A DNA stretch of 64,000 nt from Phanerodontia chrysosporium (taxonomy: Eukaryota > Basidiomycota > Agaricomycetes > Polyporales > Phanerochaetaceae): contig MJGA01000014.1 of the NCBI GenBank assembly GCA_001910725.1, positions 496,001 to 560,000 of the forward strand, read 5' to 3'. The notes beneath the pieces are model-generated. The model was not told where the DNA came from. It searched no databases and saw nothing but the letters and a program-made list of their open reading frames with translations. The position numbers and the translations under genes were made by a program. Below, piece by piece: positions 32,876 to 45,100 of the stretch; position 1 is the stretch's first letter; each line of letters starts with the position of its first letter.

Positions 32876-34524
32876 CTAGTAGCACTGCGAGTAGTCTGCG
32901 GAAGCATTGTCAGCGCGCGCTCGGACTCGGAAGGAACAGAGCAGCGGGACTTACAAGGGTTGAGGACGTGGCAAGTGAAGCCGGACGCGCAGACGGTCGG
33001 GCCTGTGTAGCCAATGCCACCGCACTGGCCCCACTGGGCGACGACGCCGGTGGGCGCGGGGCCGGCAGAGGAGCCGGAGCCGGAGGGGCCCGTCGGCGGG
33101 GGCGGCGGGGGCGGGACGGGGCTGCTGGAGCCGCTGAAGGTCGAGCCGATGTCGCCCCACTTGATGGCGGAGAAGACGACCTGGGCGTTCGGGCTCGCAG
33201 CCTCGATCTGCGCGGGGACGCCGCTCGTCGTCGGGCACGTGCCGCGCGCGACACCGGGCGAGGTCGCGGGCTTGTCCGTGGGTAGTCCGAGTCGAGCCAG
33301 AGCATGCTCGCGGTGTAGTCGTCCCAGATCGAGAGCGCGAGGACCATGCCCGCGCCGAGCGCGTCGCCGAGCTGCTCGAGGCCGCCGTGCTGGTCGAAGT
33401 AGTTCGTGTCGCCGAAGACCTCCTTCTGCTGCGCGCAGAAGCTCTCCGTGATGCTGTTGACGGGGTCGATGCCGGGAATGTTGACGTTCGAGTTCTGGAT
33501 GACGACGCCGTCTTGAATGTACAGGCGGCGGATCTCGCTGAGCGTGCCCGTCGAGGTATTGTCGTTCGTCAGGAACTGCGTGACGACGGTGAAGGGCTTG
33601 CTGGTGTCGACGGTCATGCCCTTGCCGAGGAACGTCGTGTTGCCGAGACGGAAGGAGTTGAAGTCGCAACCGTCGGCGTCACAGAGACCCGTGTCACGGG
33701 CACAGTCGTCACCGGAGCAGCGAGTCTGGCCATCGGTGGTGCAGGGGTGGGGAGTGAAGGCAGCAGCATCGTTGTTCGCCTCCCAGATATCCATCTCGCT
33801 GCAGCAGGTGCCGTAGTTACCAGTACCCGCGTTCGCGCTGGTGGCGTTCCATCCCTCGACGTTCGCCTACGGGAAGCGCGAGATGAGCAATGGCTGATTT
33901 GTCCAACAAGACCAAGCTTACCTCGCCGTTAATGAACTTGATGTCCCGCGGGCACTGCGAGTCGCAGTAGCCAGTGCCGTACTTGGCACCAGCCTTGTTG
34001 TTGGGGAACTTGGACATGCCACCGTCCGCGTCCATCTGGCTCAGGTAGAGCGCGCCGTTGAGACCGCAAGGGAGGTTGGACATGTCGACGGTGAACGTGA
34101 ACTCCTGGTTGAGGAGCTGGAACATCGTGTACTCCGTCTCGCTGCTCATGAGGTAGACACGCGAGCCGACGTTGGAGCCCGTGACGAACTTGAGCGTGAG
34201 CGAGTCGCCCGAGGACGTGATGCCGTAGGTGCCCTCATAGTCCGCGCCGTCGAGCGCGCAGTTCTGAGCGCAGGTGACGCCGTCGGGACAGAGCGTGGCG
34301 TCCCACTCATTGCCGGTGTAGCAGTTGGTGTAGCCCTGCACGGAGTGCAGCCAGCGCCAGTTGGAGTCGAGCACGACGGTCGTGTCCTGGGTGACGCAGC
34401 CGCCGCTGGTCGTGCACTTCTGGGATGTGAGCTGAGGGTGGGTCTCTGCTGTTTGCGTGCCGGCCTGTTGGCCGTACGCGATGGCAGCGAAAGAGAACGC
34501 GAGGAGTGCCGAAGCGCGGAACAT
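32876..34524 (-). CDS. GH7 cellobiohydrolase with C-terminal CBM1, 1-nt deletion
   Basis: Secreted cellobiohydrolase I releases cellobiose from the reducing ends of crystalline cellulose. Exons are 34524-33922, 33866-32955 and 32895-32876. Their sum (1535 nt) is one base short of 512 codons. It has a signal peptide ([18 protein letters not shown]), a GH7 core with many Cys, the catalytic motif [11 protein letters not shown] (nucleophile and acid Glu), and [12 protein letters not shown]. After [10 protein letters not shown] the frame breaks at about 33278-33283: [20 protein letters not shown] continues one frame over. A Pro/Ser/Gly linker and CBM1 follow ([15 protein letters not shown], then YYSQCY on the last 20-nt exon). 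The family is certain. The lesion is either an assembly error or makes this copy inactive. Confidence 0.93.
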
Positions 34525-34528
34525 TTTG

Positions 34529-34663
34529 CTGGAAACCAAATCAGGATTGTAATAGCTACATCGAATACACACTTACCCGGGAGACCGTTGCTCTGGGGGA
34601 GCTGCTTTGCAAGAGAGTACTGGTGCTCTGAGCTGTAACCCTCGACGACCCAGAGCCTTTATA
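34529..34663 (-). promoter_or_regulatory. 5' UTR intron and TATA element of the GH7 gene
   Basis: On the minus strand GTAAGT at 34576 and CAG at 34531-34529 delimit a 48 bp intron ending five bases before the start codon. A TATAAA lies at 34663-34658, about 135 bp before the ATG, which fits a strongly inducible cellulase promoter. Confidence 0.6.
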
Positions 34664-35865
34664 CCTTTGCCAATTCTCCGCACATCTACCCCCATGTCAG
34701 AGACATCCCGCTGCGACACTCTTCGTGGACAGCGCACGAGTTCAGCGGATAAACAGCGACTTCACCCTGGCGATTTTGGGCCGACAATTTGGAGGCTCTT
34801 GACGACACAGATGAGGATAGAAGGCCTCGCGCGAGCACTACAGCACTAGAAATTCATGGCCCCGTGAGCTGCAGCAGGCGTAGAAGAAGATCGTGCGGGG
34901 TGAACTGCCGAAATTCTGGAGGACGGGTAGGATGGCGGAGGCCAACAGTGGCAGCGGGCTGATAGCTGCAAGAGGTCATGAGCAAGCACATATGGCAAAG
35001 CATAGACAGCTCGCGCTCTGCCGGAACAGCAAGGCTGCCGAGTGGTCCTAATTCTGGACGAAGTTATACTTAGCACCAATGGGCATTGGGCCGCAACACT
35101 CGACTTTGAGCTTACCTGGACAATGTTCGGGAGAAAGACTCGGTTGCAAGGCTCGTACAGTTGCGCCCGACCGCTCTGCACGTTGTTGATGCGTCAGGAG
35201 ATCTGGATTGTACTAGCATTGAGCTGTATTTAGACTCGCCGAAGCCGGCTAGAGAGAGAAGCACATACCATCACGCCGACCCGAAGCCCATATGAGGCAG
35301 GTGAGTTGGATCGTCTGAAGCTTCCCACCTCCTGGAACCAACCAGAAGTGTTTGTTCGAATTCCTAGATCAACCCGAAGTCAAGGACCAGGAGGCACTGC
35401 AAATAGTACAGCGTCCAGCGAGAGGCGAAATAGCGGATCGAAGGGCTGGTATGCTACCCGCGCGCCACGAGTCGCTTGAGCATCGGAAAAGCCAGATAGC
35501 TGATCGCATACCAAATCTCGTACCTTGAGAATGCATAGTCCCGTTGTATGCGATGAGTTCTTGAGTTCGAAGGAGGAAGTCGTAAGTCACTCCTCACTTC
35601 TCAATGGCTCTTACAATCGTAGGGCCTCGCTCAAGTCGCTTTCTATCGCAGAGGTATTTCTGGGTGAAAGGTTTTACGCTGAAGTTGGTCGTTGTGGTCG
35701 CTCGAGGCTCGTACCGTTCCAAGTCATGCAGGAGTCGGATGAAGCCCGCGCCCGCATGCGCGCTAAATAATTGATGCGTTGATGTCCCATCACTCCCGCT
35801 CGCGCGTCCCGAAATAGGCACCAATTTCTGACTCTAATCTGCAGGTTAGTTCGTCGAGTTCGTCC
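34664..35865. other. Intergenic between GH7 and MMS19
   Basis: 1.2 kb. The GH7-proximal half should hold its upstream control region. Short open frames on both strands show no motif or splice continuity. Confidence 0.5.
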
Positions 35866-38800
35866 ATGGATCACGTCGAACGTCTCGTCCGGACGTGGGT
35901 CGCCTCAGGGAGACCTGAGGAGATCCAGGAGACAGTCTCAGGTGCGTCTGGATAGACTCTTTGACTCATCGATGTCTCTGAATTACGAAAGCTTGCTTCA
36001 GCAATCTCTGCAGGGAATGCTTCACTTCTGGATGTTGTCAAGGCCTTGGGCGAGTACCTGACAGCAGAGGAAGATGAATTGCGCAACAAAGGTATTGCAG
36101 GCAGCAGCGAACCTGGATGATCGCTCATGAGATCTTGGTGGCAGGTGTAGAGTTCTTGGCGCAGGTAATTGCGAAGTGCCCGTCTGACAAGATGGGTCGC
36201 CAATCTGGTATGGACCCTGCATGATCGAATACCTCAGATTACTCATGCTACGCGACGCAGTCAAAGTTTTAGTGCACTTCATGTGCTCAAAACTAGAGGA
36301 CACCGAGACGATCATCCCTGCTCTGAAGGGTCTGGTGTCTCTCGTTACTCAGCCTGCGTTCACCTCCTCTGACGCAGTCGACGTGGTGAAAGCGTAAGCA
36401 TATTCCTAACGTTGCAAAAGCTCACTTCTCACGAGTCGATTCAGCATGTTCGCGCATGTCAAGATGCGTGCGCTGGTACAGTCCCAGCGATTCATGGTCT
36501 ATACCATCATCGATTCGTTAGTTGCTAAACACCGGGAAGGTTTGTCTCTTCCAGTTAATGGTCCCACTTCGTTTCTTAATGACCTATCCCAGCACTGAAG
36601 AACATGGGTGACGAGTTCCTTGACGGTTACATCGGCCTCGCCGAAGGCGAGAAAGACCCACGAAATTTGCTTGTCGCCTTTGCTATCGCCCGTGTACTCC
36701 TCATCGAGTTTGATATTGCTCGTCATGTGGAGGTAAGCCTGTCGACATTGCCTGCGTATGAGGTGCTGATAACAGCAAAGGCACTCTTCAACATTACCTT
36801 CTGCTATTTCCGATCACCTTTAGGCCTCCTCCAGACGACCCTTACGGTATAACTACAGATGACTTGAAGAAGGCCCTAAGGTCAGTCTAGCAGTCGCTCA
36901 CGTTAGGTCGGTCTGTGATAGGGCTTCCAGAGGATGCCTCAACGCTACCCCCGAATTCGGGCTTCTTGCTATACCTCTTTTCCTCGAAAAAATCACCGCA
37001 GGCTCCCCCACGACTAAGGTCCGTGCGGGCAATTATCTTCGCATTGCATGGCTCACATTCGAGCTCCTCGCAGCGAGATACCTTGCGAACACTGGACGTC
37101 TGTCTTCCGGTATATGGTGCCGGCGCAGCACGTGAGAATGCACGAAAACTGTGGAACACCCTGAAGCTCGAGGTATATGCGTGGCCATCGTCGTGACATG
37201 ATGGTACTAACATAGCAATCCAGATTTTCCAGCCCACCGACCCTGAGACTGAGTCGATGGCTCTGCATACGGTGCAGGTTTTGATCCAGACAATTTATAG
37301 TGGAACAGGGGCAGAAGCGACCGAGGATGAAGACATTCAGGGGCTCGCGCGCGACGCATGTGAAGAGTGCATTCGCATCCTGAAAGAGCCTGAGAAGAGT
37401 CAAGCGAAGCCGGCTATGAAGGTCCTATGCGCCTTTGTCTCAACGACTCGTACGTCCATCTTCATGCCTTGCTATCTACACAGCTAATTAGAGTTCCGTG
37501 CAGCTTCCGTCGCAAAGTTCACGCTGAACCAGGCGATACCGCACCTCGTGAAGCTCTTCCACGATCCTGACGAGGTGCAGAACCGTGCACCTATACTACG
37601 CCTGCTTGCGGACCTGGTCGACGCTGTACGCCAGTCAGAAACTGTGCAAGCAAACGACACGGCTGCGCTGGCGCCGTACAAGGACGAGGTCCTCGGTGTA
37701 CTCACCGTGGGCCTCAAGCATACCTCGGGCTCTGTGCACGCGCTCGATGGCCTGAAGAGCATGGCCTCGACGCCGCGCCTGCTCACTGACGAAGAACTCG
37801 GGTTCATTGTCCACAGCGTCAATGACCTCCTTTCAGGGGACGTCACCGAGATGAGCGAGGACGTGAGGTATGTTGTCTCTCTCGTAAATCCGCGCTTGTC
37901 GTCCCTGCTGACACTACCAACAGTGACAGGATTCTCGCACTGCTCGCTGCAGTATCAGCGAACGCACCGCGGCACGTCTCCCAAACGACGCTTCCCCTGC
38001 TCTTCGCGTCCCTGCCCGACCAGGCCCCCGGTCGCGACGCCGAGGCCGAGCGGCTCAAGGTGTGGACGACGCTCGCGTTCCTGAAGCGTCTCTGCGTGCA
38101 GAGCGACCTCTTCGAGACGCTCGTCGTGCGGCTCACGACGAAACTCGACCTGATCTGCGTCCCGCGCAGCGGCACGGCGGCCGCAGCGGGCGAGGAGGAC
38201 GGAATGGCGGATAAGGAACCTGCGGCGGCGTACGCTCACTCGCTCCTGCGCACACTCGCGGATGCCCTTGCCGCGAAGGTGCAGCGTGGAGATGCGGACG
38301 TGGCCAAGTACGTCGACGCGCTCCTTCCGCGCCTGTTCAACCTGCATGTGTACTCGGCACTGTCGTCGGAAGGAGACTATCTCGTCGCGACGGACCCGCG
38401 GCTTGTTGCAGTGTCGGCCGAGATTGTGGGCCTGGTCCTGAAGACCGCTACGATACAGTAAGTCTCCCTCGTCCGTTACTTGAACACTCTGTTGAGTGTA
38501 CGTAGAAAGCAGGAGCAGTTCGTCAAGGCGCTCTTCGCGGCATACATGGATGGTCAACTGCAAGGTGTCGCAGATGGTCTTCACAAGTTCCCGGAGGGCA
38601 AAGTATTCGCTCCATTTGCGGTGCGTCTTCAATCCTTTTTCATCTGATCCTGGTCGATTTAATGTTATGTTCAGCCGCAGGCCCCTACTACCCACAAGAA
38701 CCTCGTACTACTCTTCTCGGCTGCGATCGTATCCCTGCACAAGGAAGTCACGCTCCCGGTGCCCAGCGAGAGCGACCTCGTCGATAAGCTGCTGCAGTGG

Positions 38801-40087
38801 GTTATCTATCAAGCTGACAGTAAGCTCCAGAGCGATGCTGGCGAGCATGCCGTTGCATCCATTCTGAACAAGAGAATCGAAGGTAAGTTGCACATACATC
38901 CTTGACGAAAGCCTACCTTATCCCGTGACAGGATTCGAAACGTTCCTGTCTCAGAAGCTGGATAGCAACTGGTTGGCACAGGCGAAGGATGTCACCTTAG
39001 CTCTGCCGATCCGCAGGCGTGTCATCACAGCGTGGACCTGGGTATGGTTACTCCTGCTCGCGAAGTCCTGTTGGGTTTAGCTAATGTTGCGTAGATGACG
39101 AAGGCCCTGCAAGTCGCGGTCATCCTTCCGCCCAGAGCTTCACCGACTGCCTGGTTGAACTCTTCGACGACATCGACGTGGGCTGGGATGCTGCCCGGGC
39201 CATCGGCAGGTCGTAAGCTCCGACAAGATTTTGACGAAAAAGAACCATGCCGTCATCAAGGTTTGTTTTACCCTGCTAAGCCCGCGGATAGTGCTCGTTA
39301 CTGACGCCATCGTCCAGTTCCTTTACGCACAGAAGTTCGCGAACGTGATGCTTCCGCGTATTATCCAAGGCGCGAAGACGGCGTCCGGTGCGTATGCGCT
39401 TCGCCGCCCTTCTCAGGGTCCGCGCTGACCGCTCTCTCGGGCTCGCTCCCACCACAACTCCACAGACCCACGGCGGCAGAACGCGTACCTCGTGGCGCTG
39501 ACGTCGCTCATCAGGTCGATCCCAAAGACAGCGTATCTGCACGAGCTGCCTTCGGTGCGTCCCTCGATCCGTCACACCGGTCGTCTCGCTGACGGCAGCC
39601 ACAGCTGATGCCGCTACTCCTGCGTGGGCTCGACCTGCCCGACGCGGAGATGCGCGCGAACGCGATTGACACGCTGCTTGCCGTGGCGGACCCCGAGTCC
39701 AAAGCGAGCTGCGCCATCGTCACTGAACACGCATCGAGCCTCGTTACGACGATGCTGAAGAACAGCGTGGCGCAACAAATGCCGTCTATCGTGCGTCTTT
39801 CTGCCACGCTTCACGTGATCATAGTGTGCTGAATAGTATCCGTCTCAGCGCGTGCGAACCGCAGCTTTGAAGTACCTGGCTGTCATGCCGAGTCTCGTCA
39901 AATATGACGTCCTCCACCCGCAGAAATCAACCGTCCTTCGGGAGCTGGCCAAGGCGTTGGACGATCCCAAGCGTGTGGTTAGGAAGGAAGCTGTCGAAGC
40001 TAGGTGTGCTCTTCCTCGTGCACTTTGTAGCTCTCTTCTCTGACCCTGGTATACCATAGGACGAACTGGTTCAAATACACTGGCTAG
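35866..40087 (+). CDS. MMS19: MMS19 cytosolic Fe-S assembly / nucleotide-excision-repair protein, three 1-nt deletions
   Basis: MMS19 is a HEAT-repeat scaffold of the CIA targeting complex that delivers Fe-S clusters to DNA polymerases, XPD and other nuclear enzymes. The start MDHVERLVRTWVASG is at 35866. The gene has many short exons. Recognisable parts are KVLVHFMCSKLEDTETIIPA and ALKGL (N-terminal domain), DEFLDGYIGLAEGEKDPRNL, RDTLRTLDVCLPVYG, TDPETESMALHTVQVL, then long HEAT stretches (AIPHLVKLFHDPDEVQNRAP, DLFETLVVRLTTKLDLI) and the C-terminal domain (FANVMLPRIIQGAKTA, PLLLRGLDLPDAEMRANAI, VRKEAVEARTNWFKYTG). The stop is at 40087. Single missing bases are inferred at about 36808-36812 (CYFP|ITFRPPPDD), 39112-39116 and 39206-39211 (FTDCLVELFDDIDVGWD lies between the last two). 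Confidence 0.88.
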
Positions 40088-40470
40088 ACATGGCGTCAAG
40101 CTGATAGAAAGCTGTAAGATATATCACATGCAATATAACGCTGGAATCCGCAACGACGCCTAATGTATGCGTGGATAGTATTGGGAACACGAAGGTAAAC
40201 CGTGAGAACAGACATGATACTCTAGAGATAGCTGGTATGTAGCGGATTACGTAGTGTACAGCGCTGAGACGATGACCCGCTGTGGGTTGTGCAGAGGTGG
40301 CGGTGAGATGGCAATTCCTAGATTCTGTAATGTGTGCGAAAGCAAGGTATAACCGAAGAGAGGCGAGATGGAGAAGAGAACGAGTGAAATATGAGATAAA
40401 GACTGAATCCAACACCTAGCGGGCACCGCGCCCGGCGTGTACACAATGTGACATCCTACACAACTGCGCC
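40088..40470. other. Convergent intergenic region
   Basis: 383 bp of AT-richer sequence between two convergent 3' ends. It should hold both poly(A) regions. No gene is seen. Confidence 0.55.
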
Positions 40471-41826
40471 TTATGGTACAGCGGCCATAATCGTTTGTAC
40501 GCGCACTGTCGCTTCCGACAGTGTCTGTGCGAATGCGTCTAGGTGGGCTTGCACGATTTTCCGGCCGTCCACCCGCGAACGGCTGCTCCGCGTCGGTGTT
40601 CCCGGAGGCGACATTACGACTAAGGCCCCGTCGCCGGACTCCACTACGCCTGCCTCCCACCGCTCGATCTTCAGCCGACTCCGCTCCGCGCTCTCCCAAT
40701 CTGAACGCCACTCGCCCAGCTTGTTTTTGAGTGCCCGGATCTTCCTGCCAGCCTCGGTGGCCGCTGCAGTGTTTACTTGCGTTTGCTCCGAGATTGTGGC
40801 AAGCGAAGTCGCGATGGCGGTAGTGACTGTGCGGAAATGTGCGAGTTGGAGGGTGGTTGCAGCGGGTGTCGGCGGACCAGAGAGTGGAGGGGCTGCCGGG
40901 ATCGTTTTGGTGTCTTGTGTCGCGTCAAACTCGTCTATCTCTTCTTCAAGCCGCGCCCTATCCCGATCAAGCTCGGCCTCCCAGTCAGACGTACTGGATT
41001 GCATTGACTCCTCCTGTATCGCATCTAACGAGTCACGGCGCAGATCCTGCGCCTCGGCGCGCTCTTCTCGCGGTTTCGACTCTTCTATGAGGTTATCGAG
41101 GGCGTCCAGCTGGCCGAGCGCATCGTTCCCGCCGACCTCGCCTGCTATCCGCCTGAACTGCCGCTCGTACTCGAGGAGCTCGCGCACCTGGCCCTCGCGT
41201 TCGCGTGCTGTATCGTCCAATCTCCGTATGACGTCCGACGCGAGGCTCTCGAGGACGGGTCCGCCAGGCTCGACGTCCAGCCGGCGCAGCTGCGTGAGGA
41301 AGCGTTCGGTCGATTCCAGGTCCTCCTCCAGCGTCGTCATCGGGTCCTGCTCGGGCACGCGGGCCTGCCGCTGCGGTTTCGTCGGTGTCTCGAACGCAGG
41401 GTCGAGGTCCGCTGGCGGCTCGTCGTCCGCGTCGTGGACGGGCTCCGCCTGCGGCTCGTGCGGCATGCCACCGAAGGCGTCCGCGAGATTGTCCAGGGTC
41501 GTAGGCAGGCCGTCCGGCTCCTCCGCGGGCGCCGACGCGGACTGGTCTATGCCTTCTGCGCCCTCGTCGTATTCCAATCCCAATTCCTCCGCCAGCCCAC
41601 GCGAGCCACCTGATCCGCCCTCTCCTGCCAACGCCGTTGCGAGCTCATACGCTAGAGAGCTCATACCGTTCCCGGCCTCGCTGCCAAAGTCCTGCGCGAG
41701 ACTCGAGCCACGCAGGGACGCTGATGATGACTTCCGGCCGTTCACTGCCTTGCGCTGCGGACCCTTCTTCGTTTGGAACCGTGAGCTGGAGGATGAGAAC
41801 ACATCTTCCTCGTAGAGCGTGGTCAT
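40471..41826 (-). CDS. Intronless coiled-coil protein of unknown function (451 aa)
   Basis: One uninterrupted frame from MTTLYEEDVFSSSSSRFQTK to the stop, unusual here because its neighbours are split by introns. The N-terminal 150 residues are acidic, Ser/Gly/Pro-rich and probably disordered. About residues 160-310 are strongly charged heptad-like helix (LEEDLESTERFLTQLRRLDV, REREGQVRELLEYERQFRRI, ELDRDRARLEEEIDEFDA), suggesting a coiled-coil dimer. A second helical region (IRALKNKLGEWRSDWESAER) and a basic loop (TPTRSSRSRVDGRK) precede the C-terminal helix. I recognise no catalytic motif. A cytoskeletal or trafficking adaptor role would fit the shape but is inference. Confidence 0.7.
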   Translation of the reverse strand: MTTLYEEDVFSSSSSRFQTKKGPQRKAVNGRKSSSASLRGSSLAQDFGSEAGNGMSSLAYELATALAGEGGSGGSRGLAEELGLEYDEGAEGIDQSASAPAEEPDGLPTTLDNLADAFGGMPHEPQAEPVHDADDEPPADLDPAFETPTKPQRQARVPEQDPMTTLEEDLESTERFLTQLRRLDVEPGGPVLESLASDVIRRLDDTAREREGQVRELLEYERQFRRIAGEVGGNDALGQLDALDNLIEESKPREERAEAQDLRRDSLDAIQEESMQSSTSDWEAELDRDRARLEEEIDEFDATQDTKTIPAAPPLSGPPTPAATTLQLAHFRTVTTAIATSLATISEQTQVNTAAATEAGRKIRALKNKLGEWRSDWESAERSRLKIERWEAGVVESGDGALVVMSPPGTPTRSSRSRVDGRKIVQAHLDAFAQTLSEATVRVQTIMAAVP

Positions 41827-42105
41827 CTGGTGGGGTTAGGAGAGAAAGAGCGTGAACGTAATGGTGATAGCAACGGTCGGTGGTCCTGGTTAAGGGAAAG
41901 CTGTAATTGGGCGCTAAAGCCGCGTCGTCGCGGCAGGCGACCGCTATGCCCTTGCTTTGGTCACTCCTGGTGTCCTTTTGTCTTTCATAAATAGGCGAGA
42001 TGAACAGCCGCATGTGGTGGTAATTCAGGTATATGTGCGCATAGATAACGACGATACCCGAGGCAAGTAGAGAAAGACGCAGTGCTATCCAATACTCTGA
42101 CGACA

Positions 42106-45100
42106 CTATGAGGTATATACGGCATGCGGAACGACGGGCGGAGGGCTTTCCTGATTGTCGAGTAGGGCAAATCGTCTAGAAGAATGATGTCAGTCTGAGG
42201 TCCTATTCAAGTTTGACAGCGGAAGCAACTCACCTGAAGCGCTGCATGTCAACCTACAAGGAGCACGGATAAGCAAGCGAGTAATTTGTGAAACCTCATG
42301 GCTTACCGTCGACTTGAACACCATGAAAAAGTGCTTGTAGTCGTGCGTGTCGACAGCCTCACAGTTATCACACAGGTCCTTGCCGCAATATACGCAACGG
42401 AACCATTCGCCATGTATCCGCTCCATGCAGCGATCACAGACAGCAGACGTGTGCCTGACGTCGCGGAGGTATTCTGCGCAACGGCTCGTCAGCAAGGTGT
42501 TTGCCCAGGGACTGACTGAACGGACCTTTCGGACGTTCTCTGACCAAGATACCTCCGGGCGGCCCTGCTGGCACCCGATAGCTGCAGGCAACGTTAGTCG
42601 CGCCATGAATGCACTGATAACGAAGGACGCACAGTATCGGGAGCAATTGTCCATCGACTTCTATCGGGATGTCCACTGGGCGTGGAAGCTTGAAGAAGAT
42701 ATGCATGGGATCGTGCACGGCGTACGACCGAGCCTCACACTCGATACACTGCCCGTTCATGTCTGATCAGACTGACTGAAACCAGGAAAGCAACTTGGGT
42801 CACATACCAAGTTGTATCCTTGTGGCTTAGAGGGGCACATTGCGCACTGGTACCGCGTCCCGAGGATCATCTGTAGCAAAGCGTCTGTAAGCACCATATC
42901 GTGGTGACAAACTTGGACTCCCTTACCCTCCGACACACATCGCAGCGGATGCCATGACTCTCACCCTCCCCCGAGGTCTCTACGGGAGGTATGGAGGGGC
43001 CAATCACGGTGCGCGCATATCCGGAACCGAGGGAATTGCGCCTAGACCGTTTCGCTTCTTCGTCCACCGATGCTGCATCCCTGCCCCAAAGCTGCTTTGC
43101 CCGTTTGCTGGCAATCTCGAGCTCTTGCATTGGAAGGGGGTATGGAATCTGCGAGTATTTAACGTCACATAGACAGTGAGTAAATGGTGCGCCGAACCTT
43201 GATCATGATGTGAGAAGAGTTGTGCCCATCGTCAGAGGAGTCCAGGTTCCCCGGCAGTCCAGCAGACTCGCAATTCGAGCAAATGTCGATGGAAGGACAT
43301 ATTGCGCAATGAAATCGTGCGCCTACGATTTCCATCAGGCAGCTGTGATAGATCATCAGCTTCACCCAATGTCGTAGAGGCAGGATCAGCTTACTGCGCG
43401 CATTTCACTCCTGCGTGTGTCATCGCTGTGCAAGACCACGTCAGGCCTCTGTCAGTATCAAACAGTGGCAGCGAGGGACTTACATAGTTCGCCTGTTTCG
43501 TCCGGAGTGAGGGTTGGGTGTTCGATTACAGGCTCGCTGCGGGTGCGCATGGGTTTTTCGAGGATGACCAGGAACGGGTCTGAGGGGTGAATCTCATGCA
43601 CTTGACTGCGATCAAATAGTTTAGCGTCAGGCCGGTGCTGCGCAGAAGGCCACATGGGGCGACCCCGAGGACCTACCTGTAGCATGCCTTGCACAAGTTG
43701 AAATTCTCACACACCGCGCACTTATAACGCTTGCCGACGATGGTCGATGGACACGTCGAGCACTTGACTGTCGTCCGGTCGTCGTGTTCTAGAAGGACCA
43801 GTGTGAGCGTGCTGCGCACCTGCTACGCCAAGGCCAAGGCACGCACCGACGTTGTCCCACCCGCCTGGACCCCAGACTTTCTCAAGGTATGCGTGCCTTA
43901 GGTGACCCTTCCGCGACGCGGTTCGCCTCCATTCAGAAAACGTGCGTTGGCCCTCTTCTGGAGAAACATGGAGAGGAGAAGAGTCTGGATCGATAGACGC
44001 TTCCAGTGCGTGAAACACCCCGACGGTAGCAATACAGTTGAAGCAGAGTTCGAATCCAGGCCCATGGGAAGACAGTGACGAGGACGAGGTGCTCCCTGAC
44101 CGGAGGCCGAGGCTTGGTATGGTCAAGTTGGATGGAGAGGAGGACGGAGAGGACGGTAGAGCCGGTAGAGGTTTCTGTACAAGACTCATGCTCATGCTCC
44201 TGTTGTCGTCGTAAGGACTGTTGTTCTCTGCGACAAGGGTCCAAGACGACACAGTTGGTGAATGCTCCATGATCCGTGGCGGCTGTGGCGGGTATGTGAA
44301 GGTCGCAGTCGATGCGCCAAAGGAGTCACTGTCTCTCCCCTTGCCTTTGCCGTTAATCTCAATCCCGTTGAGTCGGGTTTTGCTCGCCGGCTCCTTTTCG
44401 CCACATGTTGCACAGACGTATCGCAGCTGCTCCAGTAAGGCACCGCAGCTCGAGCAGTCGGTCGGATCTGCTGGAGGCGGCAGAGGCACCGTGATGAAAG
44501 GGAGAAGCTCCGCAGGGATGTCTGGGGGATCTCTTCGCGTGTCAAGATGGGTTCTGAATGAGAGCGGTGGTTTGGAGAATGGCGACTGGACGACGAAGGC
44601 CGAGAGCTGGCATCTTGCCATGACCCGTCATTAGATGGAGGCCGCCCGGACGAAGTTTCAGCTCTGTCAGCATCAGATACCACGCTTGAGTCATCATCAA
44701 ATCCAGAGTCAACGCTAGGAGGAGCGGACACTGACGAGCCAGATGTATATGCGTAGTAGAACCGCCCGCCATTTCCCTTCTCTAGCGCAAGTTCTCCGCT
44801 CATGATAGACCCGGCATCATCGCCAGGTAGCGAAAGCGTGTCCGGTATTGACGACGTGTCCGGTACCGACAGCTGGTCCAGGCGATCCACTCGCGACGAG
44901 CTGCGCGGGCGTTCTACAGGTCGGATGAGCTGCATGGTCCGTTGGTTTTGTTCCCGCAGCCACGCCACGCCGCGCTCATTCTGCAGGGCAGTGCTTCCGT
45001 AGCTTGACGACTGCGGGTCCTCCTGCGCCTCCGCCTCTTGCTCCTTCAGCTTCTCAAACACCGCATCTTCATCATTGTCCTCGATGGACGGCAGAACGCT

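Noticed and set aside
40448..41815. 455-codon Ser/Arg-rich plus-strand frame
   Set aside because: It is the exact antisense of the coiled-coil gene and shows mirror codon bias.
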